Positions 37,164 through 46,548 of a stretch of DNA of 64,000 nucleotides are shown here, one piece after another. Origin of the DNA: Acidobacteriota bacterium (GTDB lineage: Bacteria; Acidobacteriota; Terriglobia; Acidiferrales; UBA7541); assembly GCA_013289715.1 (NCBI GenBank), contig JABCZJ010000010.1, positions 62,001 to 126,000 on the forward strand. Reading direction: 5' to 3'. The notes under the pieces were generated by a model. That model worked only from the letters and a program-made list of their open reading frames with translations, did not search any database and was not told where the DNA came from. Within the stretch, counting starts at the first letter, position 1. Each line of letters starts with the position of its first letter. The position numbers and the translations under genes are program-made.

Positions 37164-38672
37164 TTACTGAGGCAGCGCGGGCAGGCCAACTTGGCTTAGC
37201 AGTTCCCGGAAGCGAGGTTCATCGTGCAGGCTGGAAAGCGCCACGTCGACGCGCATGCTTACCAGCTCGGGCTCATGTTGTTGATACGCAGTCTGCAGAG
37301 CCACCAGCGCTTCTTGTTTTCGTCCCAGCAACGCATAAGTCCGCGCCAAATCATAAGCGGATACCTTGCCGTCGGCGCGTAGCCGTTGCTGCTCCTTCAA
37401 CATAGCGCTCCACATCCCCTGCGCTCCGGCGCGCGCCAAACCCTTCTCACCGGCAGCGACAATCTCCAAGCGCGCCTGATCGTGCAGCAGCGTCGCGCCT
37501 CGCCTGGACTCCGCCAGGTACTGCGGGTATTCGCCCCGCGCAAGGTGAATGATCGCCAGGTAATTGTGCGGCGAAAGAAAATCCGGCTCAGTCGCGGAGA
37601 GCTGTTTCAATAGTTCGACGGCTTGCTGCTTCTGGCCGTCGTGGAAAAGCACCAGTCCCTTGTCCGCCAGAATGGATTTCGAATTGGGATCCAGTTTCTG
37701 GGCTCGTTCAATTTCTTCCAGCGATTCCGAAAAACGTCCCAGATGCAGCAAGAAGGTTCCGTACCAATAATGCGCGACTGCCGAATTCGGATCCAGCGTC
37801 AGCGCTCGCACGAACTCACGCTGCGCGCTCGCCGCGTCCCAGGACCAGTAAAAATCCACGAACCCCAGCGCGCTGTGCGCTCCGGAAAGCGAATCATCCA
37901 GCGCGATGGCGCGTTTCGCGGCGGCCTGCGCTCGCGGATAGGCTTCGCTGGGAGGCATCAGCGAAAACTCCCGCAGCAAGTTGTAACAATCCGCCAGCCC
38001 CACATACGCTTCCGCATACTGCGGATCGCGCACCACCGCCTGCGTGAAATAATCCACCGCCTGGTTCAGCGTCTCCGGAGTGCGCTTCTGCCAGTAGTAG
38101 ATCCCTTTCAAGTAAAGCTGCTCCGCCTCTGGGTCAGGCGTGTGGTGTCGCAGAGCCGCGGGCGTCGTTCGCACCGCGCGTGCGGAGGAAGCCCGCCGCA
38201 CCACCGTCACCGCCAGCAAGGCTGCCACCAATACTGCCGCGAGGATCGCCAGGTACCGCCCCGCAGGCCAGGCGCTCTCCCGCACTGAGCCGTGCGCTCC
38301 ACTGCGCCGATCGCCCACTCGCCGGTCAACGAACCCGGCATGCGCCACAGTAGCCGCAGCCTGCGCGCCCGTCTCGCCCCCATTCTCGACGTTCTGCTCC
38401 GCCCCCGCATCTGCGGCGACTCCACGCAGTGAATCCGGAGTTGACTCAGGGTCGTGCTCAGCGGCGATCTTCGCCCCGTCGAGCCATTCCGCCAGCTCAT
38501 CCGTGTAGGCATACACATTCGCGCGGCCGGCACCCGGAACACGATGCACCGGCAGTCCGCGTGTCGTTTCCCAGCGCTTCACCGTCCGCTCGTCACGGCC
38601 GAAGAACGCGCCAATCTCTTTCCAGGTATCGAGGCGCCGATTGGCTCGAGGGCTTGATTCTGTGGAAGCCAT
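37164..38672 (-). CDS. Membrane-anchored HTH regulator with TPR domain
   Basis: 502 residues. An N-terminal helix-turn-helix (15-65, RLDTWKEIGAFFGRDERTVK then RWETTRGLPVHRV) is followed by a Pro/Ala-rich linker, one membrane segment (139-158) and about eight TPR-type repeats (180-490, for example AEAYVGLADCYNLLREF and AVAHYWYGTFLLHLGRFSES). This puts DNA binding in the cytoplasm and a TPR sensor in the periplasm, similar in plan to CadC/ToxR-like regulators. It is divergent from the GH39 gene, so that gene may be its target. Partner and signal are unknown. Confidence 0.85.
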   Translation of the reverse strand: MASTESSPRANRRLDTWKEIGAFFGRDERTVKRWETTRGLPVHRVPGAGRANVYAYTDELAEWLDGAKIAAEHDPESTPDSLRGVAADAGAEQNVENGGETGAQAAATVAHAGFVDRRVGDRRSGAHGSVRESAWPAGRYLAILAAVLVAALLAVTVVRRASSARAVRTTPAALRHHTPDPEAEQLYLKGIYYWQKRTPETLNQAVDYFTQAVVRDPQYAEAYVGLADCYNLLREFSLMPPSEAYPRAQAAAKRAIALDDSLSGAHSALGFVDFYWSWDAASAQREFVRALTLDPNSAVAHYWYGTFLLHLGRFSESLEEIERAQKLDPNSKSILADKGLVLFHDGQKQQAVELLKQLSATEPDFLSPHNYLAIIHLARGEYPQYLAESRRGATLLHDQARLEIVAAGEKGLARAGAQGMWSAMLKEQQRLRADGKVSAYDLARTYALLGRKQEALVALQTAYQQHEPELVSMRVDVALSSLHDEPRFRELLSQVGLPALPQ

Positions 38673-39066
38673 ATCCCGATTTGTCCCGAATTGTCCTCTG
38701 CTGCCTATTACGCCGAGAGGGTCGCGCTGGCCAATGATACCCCCGACCGGGCCGTATGTTTAGCGCCTTCCTCCGAGCCACCCCCAGCCAAGACGCACCA
38801 GAGAGAGCGGGGCACAACCACAACCCTGCTCCCTAACCGCCGCCGGCATGCTGCGCGGTGCGCCGAAAACGAGAACCGCAGGTCACCCCGAACCGAGTCC
38901 CGCGCTATTTCCTTCGCGCCGCAGTTTGCCGGGCCCGGGACGCAGTGCGGGATCTGCTTTTTGCGGACTCGCGCACCGAGGCCAGAAAATATTGAGGCGG
39001 CACCAGAACTTGTGCCATCCTAGTCCTTCAGTTGCCGGACTCGATTTTTCTGTGAGGTTGCGCCGA
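38673..39066. promoter_or_regulatory. Divergent intergenic region of the HTH-TPR and GH39 genes
   Basis: About 390 bases. The frame of the GH39 gene is open from 38848 but that part lacks conserved sequence or a signal peptide, so I treat it as non-coding. No clear promoter hexamers, operators or RNA genes are seen. Both neighbouring genes must be driven from here. Confidence 0.35.
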
Positions 39067-40584
39067 ATGAAACCGACGTTTCTCGCCTGGTTCCTGCTCG
39101 CCCCGTTCGCATTTTGTGCGTCCGCGCAGCGACCGGCATCGCAAAATCCTCAGCCCAGCGCCGCAACAATCCAGGTAGACGTCCGCGCTGCAGGCCAGCC
39201 CTTCCCGCACTTCTGGGAACAGATGTTCGGCTCCGGCCGCGCCATCCTCTCCCTGCGCCAAAGCTATCGCGACGACCTGCGCGAAGTAAAAGCCGCGACC
39301 GACTTCAAATACGTCCGCTTCCACGCAATCTTCCACGACGAAGTCGGCGTGTACGACGAAGACGCCGCCGGAAAGCCAATCTACAACTTCTCCTACGTGG
39401 ACCAGATCTACGATGGCCTGCTGCAAACCGGCGTGCGACCCTTCATCGAACTGAGCTTCATGCCCAAAAAGCTCGCGGCCGAACCGAAATATCAGGATTT
39501 CTGGTACAAGCCCAACGTCTCGCCGCCCAAGAGCTACGAAAAGTGGGGCGAACTGGTCCGCCAGTTTGTGCAACATCTGGTGGACCGCTACGGGCTCGAC
39601 GAAGTCTCGCAGTGGTATTTCGAAGTCTGGAATGAGCCCAACCTGGATTTCTGGGCGGGCGCGCCAAAAGAACAAACCTACTTCCAGCTGTACGACTCCG
39701 CCGCACGCGCCGTAAAGGAAGTCAGCCCTCGCCTGCGCGTCGGCGGCCCTGCCACCGCCCAAGCCGCCTGGGCCGATCGTTTCATTCAGCACGCCGTAAA
39801 AGAAAACGTTCCGGTAGATTTCGTTTCCACCCACGTCTATGGCAACGATTCCGCGCCTGACGTCTTCGGCACCCAGGATCAAATCCCGCGCACGCAAATG
39901 GTGTGCCGCGCCGTGCGCAAAGTTCACGACCAGATCGCCGCCTCGCCTCTGCCGCATCTTCCGCTAATCTGGAGCGAATTCAACGCCAGCTACATGAACG
40001 AGCCGGACGTCACCGACTCGACCTACATGGGCCCGTGGATGGCCGACACGATTCGCCAGTGCGACGGCTTGGTGGACATGATGAGCTACTGGACATTCGC
40101 CGACGTCTTCGAAGAACAGGGCGTGGTGAAGCGTCCCTTCTACGGCGGCTACGGCCTGATCGCCGAAGACGGCCTGCCCAAGCCCGCTTTCAACGCTTTC
40201 AAGCTCCTCCACCGCCTCGGCGAAACAAGAATTCCCGTAAATGGTGACGACATTCTCGTCACCCGCCGCGCCGATGGCAACATCGTGATTGCGCTGTGGA
40301 ATACTCCGGTAGTGGGAGGAGGAGGCCAACCAAGAGAAGTAGTGCTGCAGCTGAATTCACTCACAGGCCGCAAGAAAGCAACCATCTACCGCGTGGATGC
40401 CGATCACGGCTCCCTGCTCAAAGCCTACGCCGCAATGAGCAGTCCGGCGTATCCCACTACAGCGCAAATTCAATCGCTACGCCAAGCCGCGCAATTACCC
40501 GCGCCCGAATCGGTGTCCATCCACAACGGCCGAATCACCTTGCAACTCGCGCCCGACGCCCTCGTCGTGATCGAAGTCCGCTGA
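39067..40584 (+). CDS. Secreted GH39-like glycoside hydrolase (beta-xylosidase type)
   Basis: 505 residues from the ATG at 39067. A signal peptide covers 1-20 (FAFCASAQ). The clan GH-A TIM barrel shows the acid/base Glu190 in WYFEVWNEPNLDFW and the nucleophile Glu304 in IWSEFNAS. GH39 motifs YVRFHAIFHDEVGVY, YNFSYVDQIYDGLL and FIELSFMP are present, as is the C-terminal beta domain with GNIVIALWN. Likely activity is release of xylose or a related sugar from plant glycans. It is divergent from the HTH-TPR regulator. Confidence 0.9.
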   Translation: MKPTFLAWFLLAPFAFCASAQRPASQNPQPSAATIQVDVRAAGQPFPHFWEQMFGSGRAILSLRQSYRDDLREVKAATDFKYVRFHAIFHDEVGVYDEDAAGKPIYNFSYVDQIYDGLLQTGVRPFIELSFMPKKLAAEPKYQDFWYKPNVSPPKSYEKWGELVRQFVQHLVDRYGLDEVSQWYFEVWNEPNLDFWAGAPKEQTYFQLYDSAARAVKEVSPRLRVGGPATAQAAWADRFIQHAVKENVPVDFVSTHVYGNDSAPDVFGTQDQIPRTQMVCRAVRKVHDQIAASPLPHLPLIWSEFNASYMNEPDVTDSTYMGPWMADTIRQCDGLVDMMSYWTFADVFEEQGVVKRPFYGGYGLIAEDGLPKPAFNAFKLLHRLGETRIPVNGDDILVTRRADGNIVIALWNTPVVGGGGQPREVVLQLNSLTGRKKATIYRVDADHGSLLKAYAAMSSPAYPTTAQIQSLRQAAQLPAPESVSIHNGRITLQLAPDALVVIEVR

Positions 40585-40635
40585 TTCAGCCCACTCGCAT
40601 CACGAATCGTTCCGCTCAGGCCATTTTGCAGTGCC

Positions 40636-40705
40636 GCGGCTTGCCGCCGCTTTCGCGAAAACGTAAGACCGAACGTCGTCGATCCAGGCGGGGCCGGCCT
40701 CGCCT
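40636..40705. repeat. Palindromic intergenic elements
   Basis: GCGGC (40636-40640) and GCCGC (40646-40650) form one hairpin around TTGCC. AGGCG (40686-40690) and CGCCT (40701-40705) form another around a GGCCGGCC core. They fill the convergent gap between the GH39 and band 7 genes. No T-run follows either stem. Confidence 0.4.
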
Positions 40706-40745
40706 CCGCACAGCGTGAGCAAGCCACCGCTACGGAGCAGCCCGT

Positions 40746-41726
40746 TCACTTCTGCGCATCCACCGCCGGCGCAACCGTCGGATGATGCCCCAATTCATTC
40801 CCCACAATAATCGCATTGCGTATCTGCGCAAAAATATCCGTCAGCGTATTCGGCGTGTGCGGAATCAAAATCGTATTCGTATGATCGTTCGCCGCCACTT
40901 CCTTCAACGTATCGAAGTACTGCGTCATCAACACCAACTGCATCACATCCTGCGGCGTCGAACCCGGCACCGTCTTCGCGAAATCTTCCACCGAATCCTT
41001 CAAGCCCGCGATAATCGCTTTGCGCTGATTCGCAATCCCCTCGCCCTGCAGCCGTTTCGATTCCGCCTCCGCTTCCGCCTGTTTCACCAGCAGCAACTTA
41101 TTGGTTTCCGCGCGCGAAACCGTCGCCTCCCGCTCGCGCTGCGCCGCGTTGATATCGTTCATCGCTGCTTTCACCTTCTGGTCCGGCACGATGTCCGAAA
41201 TCAACACCTTCACGATCGAATAGCCGTACTCCTTCATCGAAGCATCCAGGTTGTCGCGCAAATCCCCCGCAATATCCGCCTGGTTCAAAAATGTATCGTC
41301 CAATTTCATCTTCGGCACGTGCCCCAGCACCACGTTGTACACCATGGATTCAATCTGCTTCACCGGGTCCGACAATTTGTAAAACGCCGATTCCACCGCA
41401 TCCGGAATCACCTTGTACTGGATCGAAACCGGAATCTGCACGAACACGTTGTCCTGCGTCTTCGTTTCCACCTGCACGTCAAACTGCTGCACCTTCATGC
41501 TCATGCGTTTCACCACCGTCTCCAGATACGGCGTCTTCCAGTTCAACCCCGGCCCCGCGACTCGCGCAAATTTTCCGAGCCGCTGCACAATGGCCACTTC
41601 GGCCGTCTGCACCGTAAAGAACGATCCGAGAAATATGCTCAATACCAGAAACGCAATCACCGCAACAATCAGCAGAAAAAATGTCTCCACGCGCCGTCTC
41701 CTCTTTTCATCTTTCAATCCTGTCAT
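40746..41726 (-). CDS. SPFH/band 7 (stomatin/HflC-like) membrane protein
   Basis: 326 residues. One N-terminal membrane anchor (about 16-38) is followed by the band 7 domain (TVQTAEVAIVQRLGKFARV, GPGLNWKTPYLETVVKRMSM, TQDNVFVQIPVSIQYKV) and a coiled coil with AEAEAESKRLQGEG, then a stomatin-like tail. It is a second SPFH protein in this window but belongs to a different subgroup from the one at 23942. It probably forms oligomeric membrane scaffolds. No NfeD or HflK partner is adjacent. Confidence 0.9.
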   Translation of the reverse strand: MTGLKDEKRRRRVETFFLLIVAVIAFLVLSIFLGSFFTVQTAEVAIVQRLGKFARVAGPGLNWKTPYLETVVKRMSMKVQQFDVQVETKTQDNVFVQIPVSIQYKVIPDAVESAFYKLSDPVKQIESMVYNVVLGHVPKMKLDDTFLNQADIAGDLRDNLDASMKEYGYSIVKVLISDIVPDQKVKAAMNDINAAQREREATVSRAETNKLLLVKQAEAEAESKRLQGEGIANQRKAIIAGLKDSVEDFAKTVPGSTPQDVMQLVLMTQYFDTLKEVAANDHTNTILIPHTPNTLTDIFAQIRNAIIVGNELGHHPTVAPAVDAQK

Positions 41727-41783
41727 CAGCCAAGTCGGCGGACAGCCCTGTGATTTTGCCTTAGATCTTGCCCGCGAGCATCC

Positions 41784-44480
41784 CTAGTACAGTTCCGCGC
41801 TGGATAAGACCGCACCGCCCGCACCGCCTGCGATCAGAACGGTCCCATTGTTAAGCAGTGCTGCGATGTGCACGGATCGCCCGACCGTCAGCGATCCGGT
41901 CGCAGTAAAAGTTCCGCTCGCTGGATTGTATAGTTCCGCGCTCGCCGTCGCACCCGCGGGCGAGAGTACAAGACCACCCGCTACCAGCACCAATCCGCTG
42001 CCGAGGAGAGTCGCGGTGTGATCAGAGCGCCCCGTGGTCAAGTTGCCGGTCGTCGTGAATGTTCCGCTCGCCGGGTTGTACAGTTCCGCACTGGCCGAAG
42101 CGAAGCTGGAATTGACGACGCCTCCCGCTACCAGCACGATCCCGTTCGGCAGCAACGTCGCTGTGTGGGATACGCGCGGAATATTCAAGCTGCCGCTTTC
42201 GGTGAACGACCCGGTTACCGGATCATAAATCTCGGCGCTGGCTATAAATGCTCCGCCCGAGCCCTGCCCACCCGCGATCAGAACGCTACCGTCATCGAGG
42301 CGCGTCGCAGTATGTTGTCCGCGCGCTATGTTCAGGTTCCCCGTGTAGGCGAATTGACCTGTTGCAGGATTGTAAAGCTCCGCGCTCGCGAAAAAGGAAC
42401 TAGCGGATGTCTGCCCTCCCGTGATCAGAACCATCCCGTTATCAAGCAGGGTCGCAGTGTGATCATACCGCCCAGTGTTTAAGCTGCCAGTTGCGGCAAA
42501 GGTTCCGGTCGCAGGGTTATACAACTCCGCGCTGGACAAGCCCGGTGGTCCGGTGGAGGAACCACCCGCGATGAGCACCATTCCATTCTCGAGCAGCGTC
42601 GCGGTGGCGAAGTAGCGTGGAGAAATGGGTGTACCTGTTACGCTGAATGTCCCGGTTGCGGGATCGTACAGTTCGGCAGGCGCGGAAACTTCAGGTGATC
42701 CGTCCGCCACCAGCACCAAGCCATTGTTTAAAACAGTCGCCGTAAAGTCCTCTCGCACCACCTTCATGCTCCCAGTTGCTATAAAGCCCGTCGGCCGAAC
42801 GTTCAGTGTGGACGTTCCGCTGATGTTCCCGGCCGAAGCGGTCACTGTGATCAGTTCTGCGGTTGCCGGCGATCCTACCGCCACAGCCGAGCCTGGATTC
42901 GTCGCGTCGTTGCTGATCTGTAGTGTCCCGGAATCAGAAGAACTCCACGTGACTGCGTTTAGCTGTTGATTTCCTCCGGCGAATGCCCCTGTAGCAATGA
43001 ATCGCTGGTAGGTTCCCGGAGAAATTGTCGCTGTCGCGGGAGTCGTCGCAGGGGCGGCAGAAACCGTGATGGAAGTAAGCCCTGCCGGGGTCAGTGTTCC
43101 AGGTTCGTAGAATTCCGCGCTGGCGAGCGAGCCGTCAGCATCGAACCCGCCCTCAACCAGAACAGTCCCATTAGGCAGCAGCGTTGCGGTTTGTGTTGCG
43201 CGCGCGCTGTTCAAGCTGCCGGTCGTGGCCAGGGTTCCCGCGACGGGATCGAACACTTCCGCGCTGGATAGAGGATCGTTGCTAGTGCCGCTGGGCGTGT
43301 AGCCGCCCGTAAGCAGCACCGTTCCGTTATTCAGAAGTGTTGCGGTGGGATCAACGCGCGCGGTATTCAAATTGCCTGTCGCGGTGAATATTCCGTTCGC
43401 CGGGTTGTACATCTCAGCGCTGGCTAGCGCCACATCGCTGGAGCCGCTGAGCGTCTCGCCGCCCGCGATAAGCACCATTCCGTTATCGAGCAGCGTCGCC
43501 GTGTGATAACAGCGCGCTGTGTTCAGACTGCCAGTGAGCGTAAACGCTCCGGTAGCGGGGTTATACAGCTCCGCACTGCCGAGCGTTACGTTCGTGTTGG
43601 TGCCACCCGCGAACAGCACCATCCCGTTATCGAGCATCGTCCCGGTAGTAAGCCGGCGCGCCACGTTCATGTTGCCGGTCGGTGTGAACGTCCCGGCCAC
43701 TGGGTCATATATCTCCGCGCTGGCCAGCGCCACCAGCGGATCCGTTGCGCCCGCGCCTCCGGCGATCAATACCGTCCCGTCCTGGAGCAGAATCGTTGGA
43801 GCTAAGCGGCGCGGCGTGTTCAAGCTGCCGGTCAGCGTGAAGGTGCCGGACACCGGATTATAGAGTTCCGCGCTGCTCAAAAAGCCGCCGGAATTGTAGC
43901 CACCCACGATAAGCACCATCCCACTGTTGAGCAGCGTCGCGGAGTGCAGCTCACGCGCAGTCTTCATGCTGCCGGTTACTGTGAAAGTTCCGCTCGCTGG
44001 GTTATACAGCTCGGCTTCGGACAAATAGTTCCCCGACGCCATCCCGCCAGCGATCAGCACCATTCCATTGTCAAGCAGCGTCGCAGTAGCATCGGAGCGC
44101 GCCGAGCTCATGCTCCCGGTGGACAAAAATCCGGGAGTCACCGTCAATGCCGCCGGATTGCTGGTCACGCCATTCGCTGACGCGGTGATCTGCGTCATGC
44201 CCGGCAATAAGCCCATCGCAACACCACTGCTCGCGCCAATCGCTGCAACGTTCGACGCGCTGCTCGCCCATGCGAGCGTGACGCCGCTCATGACGTTTCC
44301 GTTCTGGTCTTTGGCCGTTGCGCTGAACGTATCCGTCCCGCTTACCGCGATTGACGACTGCGGGGACGTAACAGCAATCGTCGTGAGTGTCGGACTGCTA
44401 CCCGAGCCACCGCAATGAGTCAGAAAGACAGAAAGTAGCAATGCGACCGGGGCGAAGAATGCAGGCTTGCAACTCAGCAC
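41784..44480 (-). CDS. Kelch-repeat lipoprotein with two seven-bladed propellers
   Basis: 898 residues. The lipobox FLTHC gives a lipidated Cys23. A BIG2-like domain covers about 30-115. Fourteen kelch-type repeats follow, each near 50 residues with a core like HTATLLDNGMVLIAGG and SSAELYNPATGTF. They are split seven and seven by an Ig-like segment (about 475-570). This predicts two complete seven-bladed propellers. It is probably displayed on the cell surface. The repeats are similar at DNA level, so recombination could change their number. Confidence 0.87.
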   Translation of the reverse strand: MLSCKPAFFAPVALLLSVFLTHCGGSGSSPTLTTIAVTSPQSSIAVSGTDTFSATAKDQNGNVMSGVTLAWASSASNVAAIGASSGVAMGLLPGMTQITASANGVTSNPAALTVTPGFLSTGSMSSARSDATATLLDNGMVLIAGGMASGNYLSEAELYNPASGTFTVTGSMKTARELHSATLLNSGMVLIVGGYNSGGFLSSAELYNPVSGTFTLTGSLNTPRRLAPTILLQDGTVLIAGGAGATDPLVALASAEIYDPVAGTFTPTGNMNVARRLTTGTMLDNGMVLFAGGTNTNVTLGSAELYNPATGAFTLTGSLNTARCYHTATLLDNGMVLIAGGETLSGSSDVALASAEMYNPANGIFTATGNLNTARVDPTATLLNNGTVLLTGGYTPSGTSNDPLSSAEVFDPVAGTLATTGSLNSARATQTATLLPNGTVLVEGGFDADGSLASAEFYEPGTLTPAGLTSITVSAAPATTPATATISPGTYQRFIATGAFAGGNQQLNAVTWSSSDSGTLQISNDATNPGSAVAVGSPATAELITVTASAGNISGTSTLNVRPTGFIATGSMKVVREDFTATVLNNGLVLVADGSPEVSAPAELYDPATGTFSVTGTPISPRYFATATLLENGMVLIAGGSSTGPPGLSSAELYNPATGTFAATGSLNTGRYDHTATLLDNGMVLITGGQTSASSFFASAELYNPATGQFAYTGNLNIARGQHTATRLDDGSVLIAGGQGSGGAFIASAEIYDPVTGSFTESGSLNIPRVSHTATLLPNGIVLVAGGVVNSSFASASAELYNPASGTFTTTGNLTTGRSDHTATLLGSGLVLVAGGLVLSPAGATASAELYNPASGTFTATGSLTVGRSVHIAALLNNGTVLIAGGAGGAVLSSAELY

Positions 44481-44712
44481 GGGGATGTTGCTCCTAATTG
44501 CGGGTTTTATTCACTGCAACGCGCTGGGTGGTTTCCAGCCAAGCGGCGCAGCATAGCATGAATACGCCACGCGCTAGTAAGAGGAGACATACATATCTGC
44601 CTAATTAATAAACGGCTGATTCATTTTGCGGCGTCGCTGATGCAAAATCCGTAACGCTCTCGACAGCCTGGGCTGCTGTTGCATTCCAATCGAGCACCCC
44701 CAGCGATGCCCG

Positions 44713-45012
44713 TCACTCCAGCGCGTCGCGCAATCTATATCGCGCCGCCGCGAAACTGTAAGTATTCATCAAAAAATAAATCGGCGTGATCAGCAGCGAA
44801 ATCATCCCCCACCAACCCTGCAGGAAATTCCGCCAGGTGAATTCCCCATACGCTCGATTCATGCAACTCTTGCACAACTCTCCGCGCAATGTGTAGGTAC
44901 GCCGCGCCACAATCATCCCCACGTTGCGATGAAAGGAAACAGGCGCCACGGACCGCACTTGCTTGCAAATCTGGCACGGCCGCATGCCGCCAAGGGCCGG
45001 AGGTTGATCCAC
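44713..45012 (-). CDS. Small zinc-ribbon membrane protein
   Basis: 99 residues. Two CxxC knuckles (Cys13/Cys16 in CQIC and Cys47/Cys50 in CKSC) could bind one zinc ion. A single membrane segment lies at about 68-88 (WGMISLLITPIYFLMNTYSF). The layout, metal knuckle then membrane anchor, argues for a real gene although I do not recognise a family. It lies downstream of the tolC-like gene on the same strand after a ~100 bp gap. Function unknown. Confidence 0.65.
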   Translation of the reverse strand: MDQPPALGGMRPCQICKQVRSVAPVSFHRNVGMIVARRTYTLRGELCKSCMNRAYGEFTWRNFLQGWWGMISLLITPIYFLMNTYSFAAARYRLRDALE

Positions 45013-45114
45013 AAGTCACCGCCGCGAAGTAGGTTCGCGCGGAACAGTACCACAGGATGCGTTACACGATACGTAATTCGTCACCTCCGGAATCGCCGCG
45101 GCCCAAAGCCCCGC

Positions 45115-46509
45115 TCACGGCCGCATTCCGGGATTTTCCGTAATCGGTAAGTTAATCTCGCGCACCGGCCGGTCCATCTCATTCGGCGCCGCAGGCAGGT
45201 CCAATCCATCGGTCAGCAGCAAGCCCTGCAATGCTGCCGCATTGATCCACACATTCTCCAGCGTATTGATGTAGCTGGTCTCGAGTTCGACCAGCGTTCT
45301 TTGCGCGATCAATACCTGCGGATACGCCGCTGCCCCCTCGTGATATTTCCGCAGATAAAGTTCGTAGGCCTGCCGCGCATTCGGCAGCGTCCGGCTCTTG
45401 TAACGCTCCGCGATCGCGCGCGAACTCGCATAATTCTGCACAATGGGCGCGGCCATCTGCCGCAGCACCAGCCCCACGCGCTGCACCTCCAGCTTTGCGC
45501 GCTCGCGGTCCGCGTCCGCCGCCGCGATATTTCCCTGGTTGCGGTTGAAAATCGGCAGGTTCACGCCCACCTCCGCAAACGCTTCCGAACCCGCCGCCCT
45601 CGGCGGCACCGCCCCGTTAAGCTGCTCGAAACTATATGAGTATCCCCCGCGCAAAAATAAATCGGGAATGGACTCCTGCTGCGCGCGCTGCATCTCGGCT
45701 TCCGCCCGCGTCACTCCCAGCTGCGCGATCTTCACCGCCGGACTATCGCGCAAAATCGTCTGCAATATCTGCTCCGCGTCGACCTGCGGAAGTTTTTCCA
45801 GGTCGCCCTGCAAATGCGCGAGCGGCAAGTCTGGCTTGCCCACCACCGCAGCCAGCACGCTCCAGGCGCGCTGCTGCTCTTGCTCCTCGGTAATTACCGC
45901 AAGGTCGTCCTGGTCCGCTTCCACGTCCGCTTCCAGCACGTCCGGCTGGTCCGCCTGCCCCACATTAAAAAGCTGTCGCGTGGTTTCCTCCGCATCCTTC
46001 GCGATATCCCGCAACCTCCCGCGCGTCTCGACCATCGCCTGCATCGCCAGCGACTGATAGAACGCGATGCGCACCCCGTTTTCCACGCGCAAGCGCTGCT
46101 CGTCCGCTTCGGCCGCTGCCTGCTTGCCTTCCGCGTCGAATATTTTCCGGTCGACGCCCAACTTGCCGCCCAATATCACATTCTGCTGAACGAACGCGCC
46201 GTGCTCGCCTCCGCCGTAAGATCCTCCGCGAATTTCATCACCGGTGTAACCGACCGTGGGATTGGGCCACAGTCCCGCCTGCCGCGAGCGCCCTGCCGCA
46301 GCTCGCACCCCAGCCTTCGCCTGCGCCAGCGTCGGATTATTCGCCAGGGCCATCTCTTGCAGCTGTTCCAGCGTCAGTCCAGGCTCTTGAGAACTCGCCT
46401 CGTGCGTGGATCCTGCCGCGGAAACAGATTGCGCCGCCAGCACAGTCGGCCACAGCGCCCCCACAAAAATAATCAGTAGCAAATATTTCCAAAATGTCTG
46501 GCGTCTCAT
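45115..46509 (-). CDS. TolC family outer membrane efflux protein (CzcC-like)
   Basis: 464 residues from the ATG at 46509, which has GGGAG seven bases ahead; an in-frame start at 46545 is possible. A signal peptide ends near LAAQSVSAAG. Two outer-membrane-factor repeats follow, with GLTLEQLQEMALANNPTLAQA at the start and VNLPIFNRNQGNIAAADADRE in the second half. CzcC-like proteins work with RND or other pumps that export metals. No pump or adaptor gene is next to it; instead it follows a multicopper oxidase by 39 bases, suggesting copper. Confidence 0.9.
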   Translation of the reverse strand: MRRQTFWKYLLLIIFVGALWPTVLAAQSVSAAGSTHEASSQEPGLTLEQLQEMALANNPTLAQAKAGVRAAAGRSRQAGLWPNPTVGYTGDEIRGGSYGGGEHGAFVQQNVILGGKLGVDRKIFDAEGKQAAAEADEQRLRVENGVRIAFYQSLAMQAMVETRGRLRDIAKDAEETTRQLFNVGQADQPDVLEADVEADQDDLAVITEEQEQQRAWSVLAAVVGKPDLPLAHLQGDLEKLPQVDAEQILQTILRDSPAVKIAQLGVTRAEAEMQRAQQESIPDLFLRGGYSYSFEQLNGAVPPRAAGSEAFAEVGVNLPIFNRNQGNIAAADADRERAKLEVQRVGLVLRQMAAPIVQNYASSRAIAERYKSRTLPNARQAYELYLRKYHEGAAAYPQVLIAQRTLVELETSYINTLENVWINAAALQGLLLTDGLDLPAAPNEMDRPVREINLPITENPGMRP

Positions 46510-46548
46510 CGCAAATCTCCCGTATTCCGCATTCGTCAATCTCAAGTT

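Noticed and set aside
38848..39066. Upstream extension of the GH39 protein
   Set aside because: The signal peptide starts at 39067, so residues before it would bury it.
41784..44480. Non-coding tandem repeat
   Set aside because: The frame is open throughout and the repeats are kelch blades.
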